Source: Flavobacterium tyrosinilyticum
Lineage (GTDB): Bacteria > Bacteroidota > Bacteroidia > Flavobacteriales > Flavobacteriaceae
Assembly: GCF_023656565.1 (NCBI RefSeq)
Contig: NZ_JAMOKG010000002.1
Span: 688,030 to 752,029 of the forward strand
Reading direction: 5' to 3'
DNA: 64,000 nt
How positions within the stretch are numbered: position 1 is the first letter of the stretch; each line of letters opens with the position of its first letter. Positions 1 through 6,862 of the stretch are shown here, one piece after another. The translations under genes were made by a program, and so were the position numbers. The notes under the pieces are model-generated. The model was not told the DNA's origin and made no database searches. It saw only the letters and a program-made list of their open reading frames with translations.

Positions 1-458
1 TGAGAAACAGCTTTTAATCCGTTGTTACTTTGTCTTTTGTTTTTGTCAGTATTTTTTTCTTGATTATCTACTTTATAAACCTTAATAGAAATTTGTTGCG
101 GAATAGTAAATATTTTGCTTTCGGGTTCAAATTCAATATCTACAATATAGTTTTTAGGCACAATTTTTTGATATTTATTTTTAAGTTTTACTATTTCTTC
201 TTTTTTGCTTTCATAATTTTCAATAAGCTCTTTTTTACTACTTCTAGGCATAGGAATCATAAGAAGTAAAAAATCTTTAGATTTTTCATCTCCTTCTTTG
301 TAAGCTTTTATATATTCTTCTCTCATTTCTTCGGGAAGCATTTTGATAGAAACATTAAATAAAGAGTCTTTGCTAATGTTTTCTCTAAATTTATATTCTT
401 GAGCTTTTAAACCAAATGTTGAAATAAAAAATAGTATCGTTAAAATGTTTTGTTTCAT
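1..458 (-). CDS. Exported protein of unknown function (3' end missing)
   Basis: This is the N-terminal 152 codons of a gene that runs off the left edge of the window. The ATG lies at 458-456 and the frame is open to base 1. The product starts with a signal peptide (MKQNILTILFFISTFGLKAQ) that ends in the AQ cleavage context common in flavobacteria. After it comes a charged, Lys/Glu-rich region with a predicted helix around residues 70-95 (ELIENYESKKEEIVKLKNKY). I do not recognise a family. It is divergent from the XRE regulator at 672, with about 210 bases between them. Confidence 0.7.
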   Translation of the reverse strand, partial: MKQNILTILFFISTFGLKAQEYKFRENISKDSLFNVSIKMLPEEMREEYIKAYKEGDEKSKDFLLLMIPMPRSSKKELIENYESKKEEIVKLKNKYQKIVPKNYIVDIEFEPESKIFTIPQQISIKVYKVDNQEKNTDKNKRQSNNGLKAVS

Positions 459-659
459 CGTGCTTATAATAACTTATGTTAGTGAAATGATACGGCTTTA
501 GCAAAAGAAACAAAATTACATTAGAAAATAACTTTAGCCTAATGTTTTATGTTTTTTGACTAAATTTGAATTTGTCAATTCGTACAAACTGCGAAAAAAG
601 TATCTTACAAAAACAACTTTGTTTTTTACAGAAACTGATTTTCGTTTAAGAATTTTAAA

Positions 660-667
660 TATCTTTG
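660..667 (+). promoter_or_regulatory. Candidate -7 box of the XRE gene
   Basis: TATCTTTG matches the Bacteroidota -7 consensus TAnnTTTG. It ends only 4 bases before the ATG at 672, so the transcript would be leaderless or nearly so. No clean TTG was seen at the usual -33 spacing, so the call rests on the -7 box alone. Confidence 0.45.
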
Positions 668-671
668 AATT

Positions 672-1064
672 ATGAGTACAGCAATAAAACCAAAACATAT
701 CGGCAGAAATATAAGCCGTATCAGAGAGCTTAAAGATATGAAACAGGAAGCACTGGCACAGGCTATAGGAACAAATCAGCAGACGATTTCGGCTATTGAA
801 AACAGCGAAACTGTAGACGAACAAAAACTAATTGAGATCGCAAAAGCTCTTGGAGTTTCTGTTGAAGCAATTAAAAACTTTTCGGATGAAGGGGTTATTA
901 ATTACTTTAATAGCTTTCATGATAATGTTGTTACAACAGGCAGTATTTTTGCAACAAATTGTACTTTTAATGCTTTAGATAAAGTTGTTGAACTTTACGA
1001 ACGTTTGGTGCAAGCTGAAAAAGATAAAGTGGAGTATTTGGAGAAATTATTGAACGGGAAATAA
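672..1064 (+). CDS. XRE-family helix-turn-helix regulator
   Basis: This 130-residue DNA-binding protein has a Cro/C1-type HTH over residues 11-65 (GRNISRIRELKDMKQEALAQ, then TNQQTISAIEN as the recognition region). The C-terminal tail, residues 105-130, is a charged helix (YERLVQAEKDKVEYLEKL) that could mediate oligomerisation. A close paralogue lies at 54126-54539 and shares the HTH, the NYFN and CTFN linker motifs and the same tail. It is flanked by a leaderless-type promoter box and a strong terminator, so it is probably monocistronic. The target genes cannot be told from the sequence. Confidence 0.85.
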   Translation: MSTAIKPKHIGRNISRIRELKDMKQEALAQAIGTNQQTISAIENSETVDEQKLIEIAKALGVSVEAIKNFSDEGVINYFNSFHDNVVTTGSIFATNCTFNALDKVVELYERLVQAEKDKVEYLEKLLNGK

Positions 1065-1087
1065 CCGTTTTGAAGATATATTAAATT

Positions 1088-1120
1088 GAAAAGAGACCTT
1101 TGGATGAGGTCTCTTTTTTT
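1088..1120 (+). terminator. Rho-independent terminator of the XRE gene
   Basis: The stem AAAGAGACC / GGTCTCTTT with a short loop is followed by a T-run. It lies 23 bases after the XRE stop codon. Confidence 0.8.
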
Positions 1121-1156
1121 GTACTAATGAAAAGTACTCTCGTGCTAGCGAGGGAT

Positions 1157-1588
1157 TTATTTTTTAATTAAAGCTCCTTCACTTTCGGTTTGTTGTAATT
1201 GGTTTGTATACGTTTTTCGAAATGATAGTTTTTTTTCTTTTGAAGTTATTTCAAAAATTGTCGATCCTAGATTTTTATATCCATCAAACACGCCTGCAAC
1301 AACCGAATCACCAGTTTTATTCATTTCTTTAATATCACCACTAGTTTTTCCCCAATTTATATCGTTGCAAACAATTAAAGTTTTTTCTGGGCTTAACACG
1401 AAAGTTTTGAATTTTCCTTTTCCAATTGTTCCACTAACCCTTTTCTCAGAATAATTATGACTTTTCATATCAAATGTATATATGCCTTCATTTACGGAAT
1501 CGGTTTGGTATTTTCTACCAGTCAAAATTGATTCAGATTTGCAACTAATTAAGATTGGAAGTATTAGAAGTAAAATATATTTATTCAT
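1157..1588 (-). CDS. Small lipoprotein of unknown function
   Basis: The 143-residue product starts at the second ATG (1588), MNKYILLLILPILISCKSES, because this puts a signal peptide and lipobox (LISC, Cys16) at the N-terminus. The ATG five codons upstream only lengthens the n-region. The mature part is rich in beta-type sequence and Lys/Ser, and no family is recognised. It is followed by another minus-strand small exported protein gene upstream at 1668-2063. REP-like GCTAGCGAG bases flank both genes (1137-1155 and 1645-1663), and the pair looks like accessory DNA. Confidence 0.65.
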   Translation of the reverse strand: MNKYILLLILPILISCKSESILTGRKYQTDSVNEGIYTFDMKSHNYSEKRVSGTIGKGKFKTFVLSPEKTLIVCNDINWGKTSGDIKEMNKTGDSVVAGVFDGYKNLGSTIFEITSKEKKLSFRKTYTNQLQQTESEGALIKK

Positions 1589-1667
1589 CACTTGAGAATT
1601 CATTTGTTTATTCTTTATTTTTTGGCTACAAGTTAATTCCCCTTGCTAGTGCGAGCGTCCCATATGT

Positions 1668-2063
1668 TTATTCTATAAATTCTAGTTCTACACCACATTC
1701 CTTAAAGTCTAAATATCTTAACTCAATGTGTTTTTTATTATAAGGCAACTTTCTAAAAAGAAATTCATTTTTTTTAAAGAGCACGTTTTTAATTTCGCTT
1801 TCACGTTCGAATTTCAGTTTTAGTGTGTCTGAATTTATCTGCCAAATGAAAGGTTCTTTTTCTATTGCTTTTTCGTGCTCTAAATAACCTTTTCCATCTT
1901 TAAAAAAGGTAAATAAAAAACCTTTAGGAACTTCTTCTTTTTCAGAGCAAAACATTCCTGAAACTTTCCATTTTCCTAGAATAAGATTTTCTTCTTTCTT
2001 TTCTCTAATTTCATGAAATGTGCAAAGTAGATATATTGAAAAAAATAATGTGAAAAGCTTCAT
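1668..2063 (-). CDS. Exported lipocalin-like protein, hypothetical
   Basis: This 131-residue protein has an N-terminal hydrophobic segment (residues 2-16, MKLFTLFFSIYLLC) that acts as a signal peptide or anchor. From residue 28, ILGKWKVSG resembles the first strand of lipocalin-like small exported proteins of Bacteroidota; this is inference from one motif. Its Cys14 is not in a strong lipobox. The mature part alternates charged and aromatic residues, consistent with a small beta-barrel. No enzyme residues can be assigned. Confidence 0.6.
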   Translation of the reverse strand: MKLFTLFFSIYLLCTFHEIREKKEENLILGKWKVSGMFCSEKEEVPKGFLFTFFKDGKGYLEHEKAIEKEPFIWQINSDTLKLKFERESEIKNVLFKKNEFLFRKLPYNKKHIELRYLDFKECGVELEFIE

Positions 2064-2120
2064 AATAATTTTTGTTTTTTTAGTTTTTAGGTGCTGGCGC
2101 TTGTGGGGATTGATAACTGA

Positions 2121-2879
2121 TCAATTCCATATTTTTCTTATTAGTTTTAATAGTTTTGGTTCTTCGTTTTGTGTACTCTTATTTTGAATTTTTAGTTTTT
2201 GTTGTTCATGCTTTTGTCGCATAAGTTCATCCCACTCTTTATCTGATGGTTGTTTTAAGTCAGCCCCACCTTTATGAGCAAAATTTACATAACCAATTTC
2301 AGGTTTTGGAAGTTTATTTTCACATTCTTTTGAGCACAAATTTGCAAGTAAAGGCAAATTATCTGTCCCGACACGAAGAGTTATCCAAAGTTGATTTGTT
2401 TGCTGATAAGTGATTTCTTTCTCACAAATACTACATTTCAAGGTCTCGCCAAAATATCTAACAGGATTATGTGTAAGTAAAGGAAATCTCATTCGGTTTT
2501 TATAGTTTCCAAATAATGCTCTTGTGCTTACTCTGCTGTCTTTTAGATTTATACATTTACTGATTTCATAAGGAAACCAATGTAAGTTGTAAGAAGTATA
2601 TGGGTCAAAGTATTCAAGCGATTCCATTTGTCCAATTTCAGGCGGAATCCGTTTTATTTTACTTCCATAAAGCCAAACTTTTTTCACCTTTTTAAGTTTT
2701 GATATGCTCTCTGGTAAAGTATGAATTTGAGAGAATAGTTCTTGTCCAAGTTCATCTAATGGAGAAAATTCTTCTCTGTTCTCATCGGCAACTTTGTCCA
2801 CATATTCGCAAAGCTTTTTCCAAGCATCAGAATTTCTGTCCTGTACATCGTTTTCAATTCTACCTATTCTGTCGTTCAT
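2121..2879 (-). CDS. Leucine-rich-repeat protein with Cys-pair motif
   Basis: The 252-residue cytoplasmic protein is started at 2879 (MNDRIGRIENDVQDRN). The longer reading from 2933 adds 18 residues encoded partly by repeat-like DNA. Residues about 55-105 carry two or three short leucine-rich repeats (LPESISKLKKVKKVWLYGSK, then IPPEIGQMESLEYF). Further on, CSIC and CSKEC pairs about 30 residues apart could bind zinc. The tail is Lys/Gln-rich. The combination suggests a protein-protein interaction role, but the function is unknown. There is no signal peptide, unlike the neighbours. Confidence 0.65.
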   Translation of the reverse strand: MNDRIGRIENDVQDRNSDAWKKLCEYVDKVADENREEFSPLDELGQELFSQIHTLPESISKLKKVKKVWLYGSKIKRIPPEIGQMESLEYFDPYTSYNLHWFPYEISKCINLKDSRVSTRALFGNYKNRMRFPLLTHNPVRYFGETLKCSICEKEITYQQTNQLWITLRVGTDNLPLLANLCSKECENKLPKPEIGYVNFAHKGGADLKQPSDKEWDELMRQKHEQQKLKIQNKSTQNEEPKLLKLIRKIWN

Positions 2880-2964
2880 TGTTCTATTTATGAAATATTG
2901 CTTTATGTTATTCTCTGCTAGAGCAGGTGTCACCTTAGTGACGTTCCAATTGGTTTTTGAATTT

Positions 2965-3155
2965 CTTTGTGTTCACAAGCGGGATGCTCACGCTAGCGGG
3001 GGTAAAATGATAACTCGATAGCGCGGATTTGCAATCCGTGCCCACAAAGATTGGCTAGTTCTCTTTATAAAACATTAATTTGTGTAATTTTTGTTTAATG
3101 ATTTGTTTTGTCTCTCACTGTTGCGGGCACGGATTGCAAATCCCCGCTATCGGAG
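2965..3155. repeat. REP-like hairpins, BIME-like inverted pair
   Basis: Two repeat families sit side by side. At 2965-3000 is a GC-rich element with AGCGGGATGCTC and CGCTAGCG, related to copies at 1137, 1645, 52691 and 54614-54696. At 3017-3048 is GATAGCGCGGATTTGCAATC plus CGTGCCCACAAA, and its inverted partner is at 3123-3155. The GGATTTGCAATCC core can fold into a hairpin. A related but decayed pair is at 55642-55748. Such pairs resemble REP/BIME elements mobilised by Y1 (RAYT) transposases; no such transposase gene is in the window. Confidence 0.7.
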
Positions 3156-3213
3156 TTTTTGAATACTATTTCGTAGAAGATTTTTTGCTAGATAGGAATT
3201 GTTATATACAACT

Positions 3214-3885
3214 TTACTTTTTAACGTATGTTTTGTTACCATTCGAGTTTATATAATATTGACCTCCTCTTGACCCCGTTTGTATATCTCTCGAAGTAGA
3301 AGAGGAAGGTGTCGAATATGGGGAACTGGAATAATAGGATGAATTTAAAGTACTTGAATAGTTTGAAGAGGTAGAATTTGATGTATTGCTTTTTACATAA
3401 ACTTTATTTCCACTATTATTAACATAGTATTCTCCTCCAGAAGTTCCTTTATAAATTATTCTTCCATTTTCTGTTCTTGAATAATCGGCTGTCGTTATTG
3501 GTTCTTCATAAGAATTAATATAATTCGAATTTTCATAATATGAATTTGTTGAAGATGTTATTGTAGAAGTACTACGATTAGCCCTTTCTCGAGCTGTTTT
3601 AGATTTATGTAGACTAATCGTTAATAATTGCATATTGGAAGGATCGTCAGTTCCTCCCTCACTTAAGGGTGTAATATGATCGATTTGATATCCATTTGGT
3701 GTTTCACTATATCCTAGAGATCTTAAGAATATTTTTTTATTTGTTTCGTTTCTTTTAACTACAGGCTTTCCTGTTGTAGAATAATATTGATTATAATAAT
3801 ATTCCGTTTTACCTATTGTATAAGTTTCTTGACTATTAGATAGATATGTGATAAAAAATGAAATAACTAGTAGTATTTTCTTCAT
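3214..3885 (-). CDS. Secreted HNH-type endonuclease-like protein with two C-terminal adaptor repeats
   Basis: This 223-residue protein has a signal peptide (residues 1-19, ending SNSQ). An HNH-like core follows: QIDHITPLSEGG (Asp69, His70), then N84 and H93 in NMQLLTISLHKSK. That fits the DHI-P-S-GG-N-H pattern of HNH nucleases. After a Ser/Thr/Tyr-rich linker, two repeats (about residues 145-167 and 200-222) share the pattern GGxYYxNxxGNKxYVK, which resembles the PBCV-specific basic adaptor domain. The likely role is nicking or degrading DNA outside the cytoplasm. Which partner the adaptor repeats bind is unknown. The gene stands alone, with repeats upstream of its stop and AT-rich DNA before its start. 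Confidence 0.7.
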   Translation of the reverse strand: MKKILLVISFFITYLSNSQETYTIGKTEYYYNQYYSTTGKPVVKRNETNKKIFLRSLGYSETPNGYQIDHITPLSEGGTDDPSNMQLLTISLHKSKTARERANRSTSTITSSTNSYYENSNYINSYEEPITTADYSRTENGRIIYKGTSGGEYYVNNSGNKVYVKSNTSNSTSSNYSSTLNSSYYSSSPYSTPSSSTSRDIQTGSRGGQYYINSNGNKTYVKK

Positions 3886-4071
3886 ATGTAATTATTTTAT
3901 TCAGTTAATTGTCTTTTAAAAATTGCACATAAATTGTTAAGAAACAAAACAAACTGTAAATTAGATGTTTAATTTTTTAGTTCTCAAATATATGTATTTT
4001 TTCTTGCCAATTTATACGGATTTCCATACTTTAAATTTTTATTTATTCAAAATGATTAACTGTAACGCAAT

Positions 4072-4103
4072 AAAAAAGCGAGTAAAAATTTTTTACTCGC
4101 TTT
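4072..4103 (-). terminator. Terminator of the thr operon
   Basis: The stem AAAGCGAGTAAAAA / TTTTTACTCGCTTT is followed on the minus strand by a T-run. It lies 20 bases past the thrC stop. Confidence 0.85.
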
Positions 4104-4122
4104 AATCATTTATCATAATTTT

Positions 4123-5412
4123 TTATCCCAAAAATGCTTTCAACTGCTCATAAGTTCCAATCTTCACACTAACTTTCTCCTCATTAATAACACTCTCAAT
4201 TTGAGCAGGAATAGGAAGTGTGATTCCTAAAGCAGGTTCAACCACATCTAAGAATTTAATAGGATGCGCAGTTTCTAAGAAAATACCAATTGCGTTGGGG
4301 TGTTTTTCAAGTTCTTTTTTCAAACCTAAATAACCTACAGCGCCGTGTGGTTCTGCAATGTAACCGTCTGTGTTGTAGATTTTCTTTAAAGCTTCCAACG
4401 TTTCTTCGTCTGTATAACTATAAGAAGAAAAGTCTTTTTCGAAAGCTTTTAAGTCATTATTGTACAATTCCTGAATTCTAATAAAGTTACTTGGGTTTCC
4501 AACGTCCATGGCGTTAGAGATTGTTGCTTTAGAAGGTTTTGGATCGTATTTTCCGTTTTCTAAGAATCTTGGTACCGTGTCGTTTACATTTGTAGAAGCA
4601 ACGAAATGTTCAATTGGCAAACCTAATTTCTTAGCCATAATTCCGGCGCAGATATTCCCGAAGTTTCCGCTTGGGCAAGAGAAAACTAAAGGTTTGTTTT
4701 GGCTTTTCAAGGCTTTGTAAGCAAAGAAGAAATAAAACATTTGCGGTAACCAGCGCGCAATATTAATAGAATTTGCAGAAGTCAGGTTTTTGTGCGCCAA
4801 AGTTTCGTCTAAAAACGCTTTTTTTACCATATCCTGACAATCGTCAAAAACACCGTCAACTTCAAGCGCTTTAATGTTTTGCCCTAAAGTAGTCAATTGT
4901 TTTTCCTGAATATCGCTCACTTTTCCTGACGGATATAAAATGACAACATCAACACCGTCAACGCCTAGAAATCCGCTTGCAACGGCTCCGCCGGTATCTC
5001 CAGAAGTCGCTACTAAAACCGTATTTTTAGCGTCTTTTTTGTCTTTATTGAAATAACCCAAACAACGCGACATAAAACGTGCTCCAACATCTTTAAACGC
5101 CATTGTCGGGCCATGAAATAATTCTAACGAATAAATTCCGTCTTCGACTTTCACAACCGGAAAATCAAAAACTAAAGTTTCGGCAATAATTTCTTTTAAT
5201 TTTTCCGCTGGGATTTCGTCACCAACAAATTGTTTAATCGCTTCAAAAGCGATTTCTTCGTGGCTTAAACTTTCAATTTTATCAAAAAATGAAGGATCAA
5301 GCGGTGTGATGCTTTCTGGGAAATATAATCCTTTGTCAGTTGCTAATCCTTGTATAACAGCTTCTTGAAAAGAAACTTTTGGAGCATTATGGTTTAAACT
5401 GTAGTATTTCAT
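4123..5412 (-). CDS. thrC: Threonine synthase
   Basis: This enzyme catalyses the last step of threonine synthesis: O-phosphohomoserine plus water gives threonine and phosphate, with PLP. The 429-residue length is normal for the class. The start at 5412 gives MKYYSLNHNAPKVSFQEAV, the family's usual N-terminus; the 11-codon extension to 5445 is not conserved-looking. The PLP lysine is K107 in HGPTMAFKDVG, and the phosphate-binding region TSGDTGGAVA follows. SCPSGNFGN is also typical. It is the last gene of the thr operon, separated from thrB by 400 bases of repeats, and has its own terminator downstream. Confidence 0.97.
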   Translation of the reverse strand: MKYYSLNHNAPKVSFQEAVIQGLATDKGLYFPESITPLDPSFFDKIESLSHEEIAFEAIKQFVGDEIPAEKLKEIIAETLVFDFPVVKVEDGIYSLELFHGPTMAFKDVGARFMSRCLGYFNKDKKDAKNTVLVATSGDTGGAVASGFLGVDGVDVVILYPSGKVSDIQEKQLTTLGQNIKALEVDGVFDDCQDMVKKAFLDETLAHKNLTSANSINIARWLPQMFYFFFAYKALKSQNKPLVFSCPSGNFGNICAGIMAKKLGLPIEHFVASTNVNDTVPRFLENGKYDPKPSKATISNAMDVGNPSNFIRIQELYNNDLKAFEKDFSSYSYTDEETLEALKKIYNTDGYIAEPHGAVGYLGLKKELEKHPNAIGIFLETAHPIKFLDVVEPALGITLPIPAQIESVINEEKVSVKIGTYEQLKAFLG

Positions 5413-5427
5413 TGGTTGTTTTTTATT

Positions 5428-5492
5428 TAACCGCAAAGCACGCAAGGAATTGGTTTCTTTTGAAAACGCAGAGTTCGCAAAGCTTTGTGGTA
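5428..5492. repeat. CGCAAAG-type degenerate repeat
   Basis: Directly upstream of thrC, ACCGCAAAGCACGCAAGG and TTCGCAAAGCTTTGTGG repeat the CGCAAAG unit seen at 29322, 48121, 48768 and 60470. It lies in the thrB-thrC spacer, so it is transcribed with the operon. Confidence 0.6.
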
Positions 5493-5537
5493 ATATTTTT
5501 TTATTTCAATATTTTATGTTTTCAATTGTGTGTTGCT

Positions 5538-5766
5538 TTTGTCAGGCTGAGCGGAGTCGAAGCCCCGCAAAGTATGCACATAAAGTAAATCCTCAACGTT
5601 TGTCATTTCGACGTAAGGAGAAATCTTCGCAAGTAACTCCGCAACGTTAATCCAATCTTTGTCGAGTTTCTCGTGGAGATTTCTCCTTACGTCGAAATGA
5701 CAAACTGGACGCGCTATACTTTATGTGCATACTTTGCGGGGCTTCGACTTCGCTCAGCCTGACAAA
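5538..5766. repeat. Large nested palindrome, MITE-like
   Basis: The outer arms read TTTGTCAGGCTGAGCGGAGT and, inverted, CTTCGCTCAGCCTGACAAA. They extend through GAAGCCCCGCAAAGTATGCA on both sides. A second nested inverted repeat, TTTGTCATTTCGACGTAAGG with its partner, lies at 5599-5628 and 5677-5704. The whole 229-base unit fills the thrB-thrC spacer and has no coding capacity. Related arms occur at 56104-56207 and 63889-63962, which supports a dispersed element family. Confidence 0.8.
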
Positions 5767-5812
5767 CTTTGTCTTAATACTTAATTCTTAATTCTTAGTA
5801 CTTAATACTCTT

Positions 5813-6736
5813 CTACAAAATTCTTACACCATCAGGATTAATCTTCGAAACATGAATCTCATACGGTAAATTCATTTTTTCGTAAACGTCGCTCATGGCT
5901 TTTGCGATTTGGTCGGCGGTGTTTTTTCCTCTGCTTAAAGCGAAGATTGATGGGCCAGAACCTGAAATTCCAGAACCTAAAGCGCCGTTTTCGTAAGCCG
6001 TTTGTTTGATTTGATCGAAACCTGGAATTAAAACACTTCTTAAAGGCTCAACGATTTCGTCATGAAGCGAACGTCCAATTAATTCGTAATCTTTAGTGTA
6101 AAGACCTGCAACCAATCCGCCTACATTTCCCCATTGCATGATGGCGCTTTTCAGGGAAACGTTTTGTTTTAAAACCGAACGTGCGTCAGAAGTTTTTAAT
6201 TCAATTTGCGGGTGAACCACCGTTGCGTACAATTCTTCTGGGCTGTCAATTCTGATAATATCAAGCGGAGCGTAACTTCTTACCAAAGTAAATCCGCCTA
6301 AAAGGGCAGGAGCAACGTTGTCGGCGTGCGCGTTTCCGCTGGCTAATTTCTCGCCCTGCATGGCAAACTGAACCAAATCTTTACGAGAATATGGTTTTCC
6401 TAATAATTCATTAATTCCGAAAACCGCTCCGGCAGAACTTGCAGCACTGCTTCCGATTCCGCTTCCGGCTTTTATGTTTTTATAAATTTCGATTTCGAAT
6501 CCAAAATCTAGTTCGTCCAAAGTTTCTAGCATTGCCAAAGCCGCAACTCCAGAAACGTTTTTCTCGGTTTCCAAAGGCAAGTCAGCACCGACAATTTTAG
6601 TGATTCGAACTCCTTTTTGATCGACTTTTCGAACAATCATTTCATCGCCCGCATTGTCTAAGCAAAGTCCGAGTACGTCAAATCCGCATGAGAGATTGGC
6701 GATAGTTGCTGGGCAAAATAGTTTTATTTCTTTCAT
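5813..6736 (-). CDS. thrB: Homoserine kinase
   Basis: This GHMP-family kinase phosphorylates homoserine with ATP, the step before thrC. The 307-residue product starts at 6736 (MKEIKLFCPATIANLSCGFD); a start nine codons earlier at 6763 would add non-homologous residues. The GHMP nucleotide loop is residues 91-100 (GSGIGSSAAS), and the C-terminal GSGISGSGPS motif is present. It lies between thrA (126 bases upstream, repeat-filled) and thrC. The order thrA-thrB-thrC is the classic operon order. Confidence 0.97.
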   Translation of the reverse strand: MKEIKLFCPATIANLSCGFDVLGLCLDNAGDEMIVRKVDQKGVRITKIVGADLPLETEKNVSGVAALAMLETLDELDFGFEIEIYKNIKAGSGIGSSAASSAGAVFGINELLGKPYSRKDLVQFAMQGEKLASGNAHADNVAPALLGGFTLVRSYAPLDIIRIDSPEELYATVVHPQIELKTSDARSVLKQNVSLKSAIMQWGNVGGLVAGLYTKDYELIGRSLHDEIVEPLRSVLIPGFDQIKQTAYENGALGSGISGSGPSIFALSRGKNTADQIAKAMSDVYEKMNLPYEIHVSKINPDGVRIL

Positions 6737-6784
6737 TTTTGGTTGGTTTTGCCACGAAGGCACAAAGTCACAAAGTTTTTTTTT

Positions 6785-6862
6785 AAGTTTTTAAGATGCT
6801 AAGTTTCTAAGATGCTAAGCGCAAAAAAGACTTAAAAACTTAGCGTCTTAGTGCCTTAGCGG
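6785..6862. repeat. Octanucleotide CTAAG repeat, inverted pair
   Basis: AAGATGCTAAGTTTCTAAGA continues in 8-base steps, and an inverted partner (ACTTAGCGTCTTAGTGCCTT) follows after a short AT spacer. It fills most of the thrA-thrB spacer and abuts the thrA stop codon at 6863. Related arrays lie at 36200, 48017, 54033, 60725, 61880 and 62689. Confidence 0.7.

Noticed and set aside
534..824. 96-codon minus-strand frame overlapping the XRE gene start
   Set aside because: It is antisense to the HTH-coding region and crosses the promoter. The plus-strand XRE protein is clearly real.
3017..3155. tRNA-Cys-like anticodon arm (GGATTTGCAATCC)
   Set aside because: The sequence looks like a GCA anticodon stem-loop, but there is no acceptor stem, T-arm with TTC or CCA-end. 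It occurs as inverted pairs and again at 55642, so it is a repeat element.
5379..5650. Plus-strand frames across the thrC start and the repeats
   Set aside because: They arise from the CGCAAAG repeat and the MITE-like palindrome and have no family likeness.
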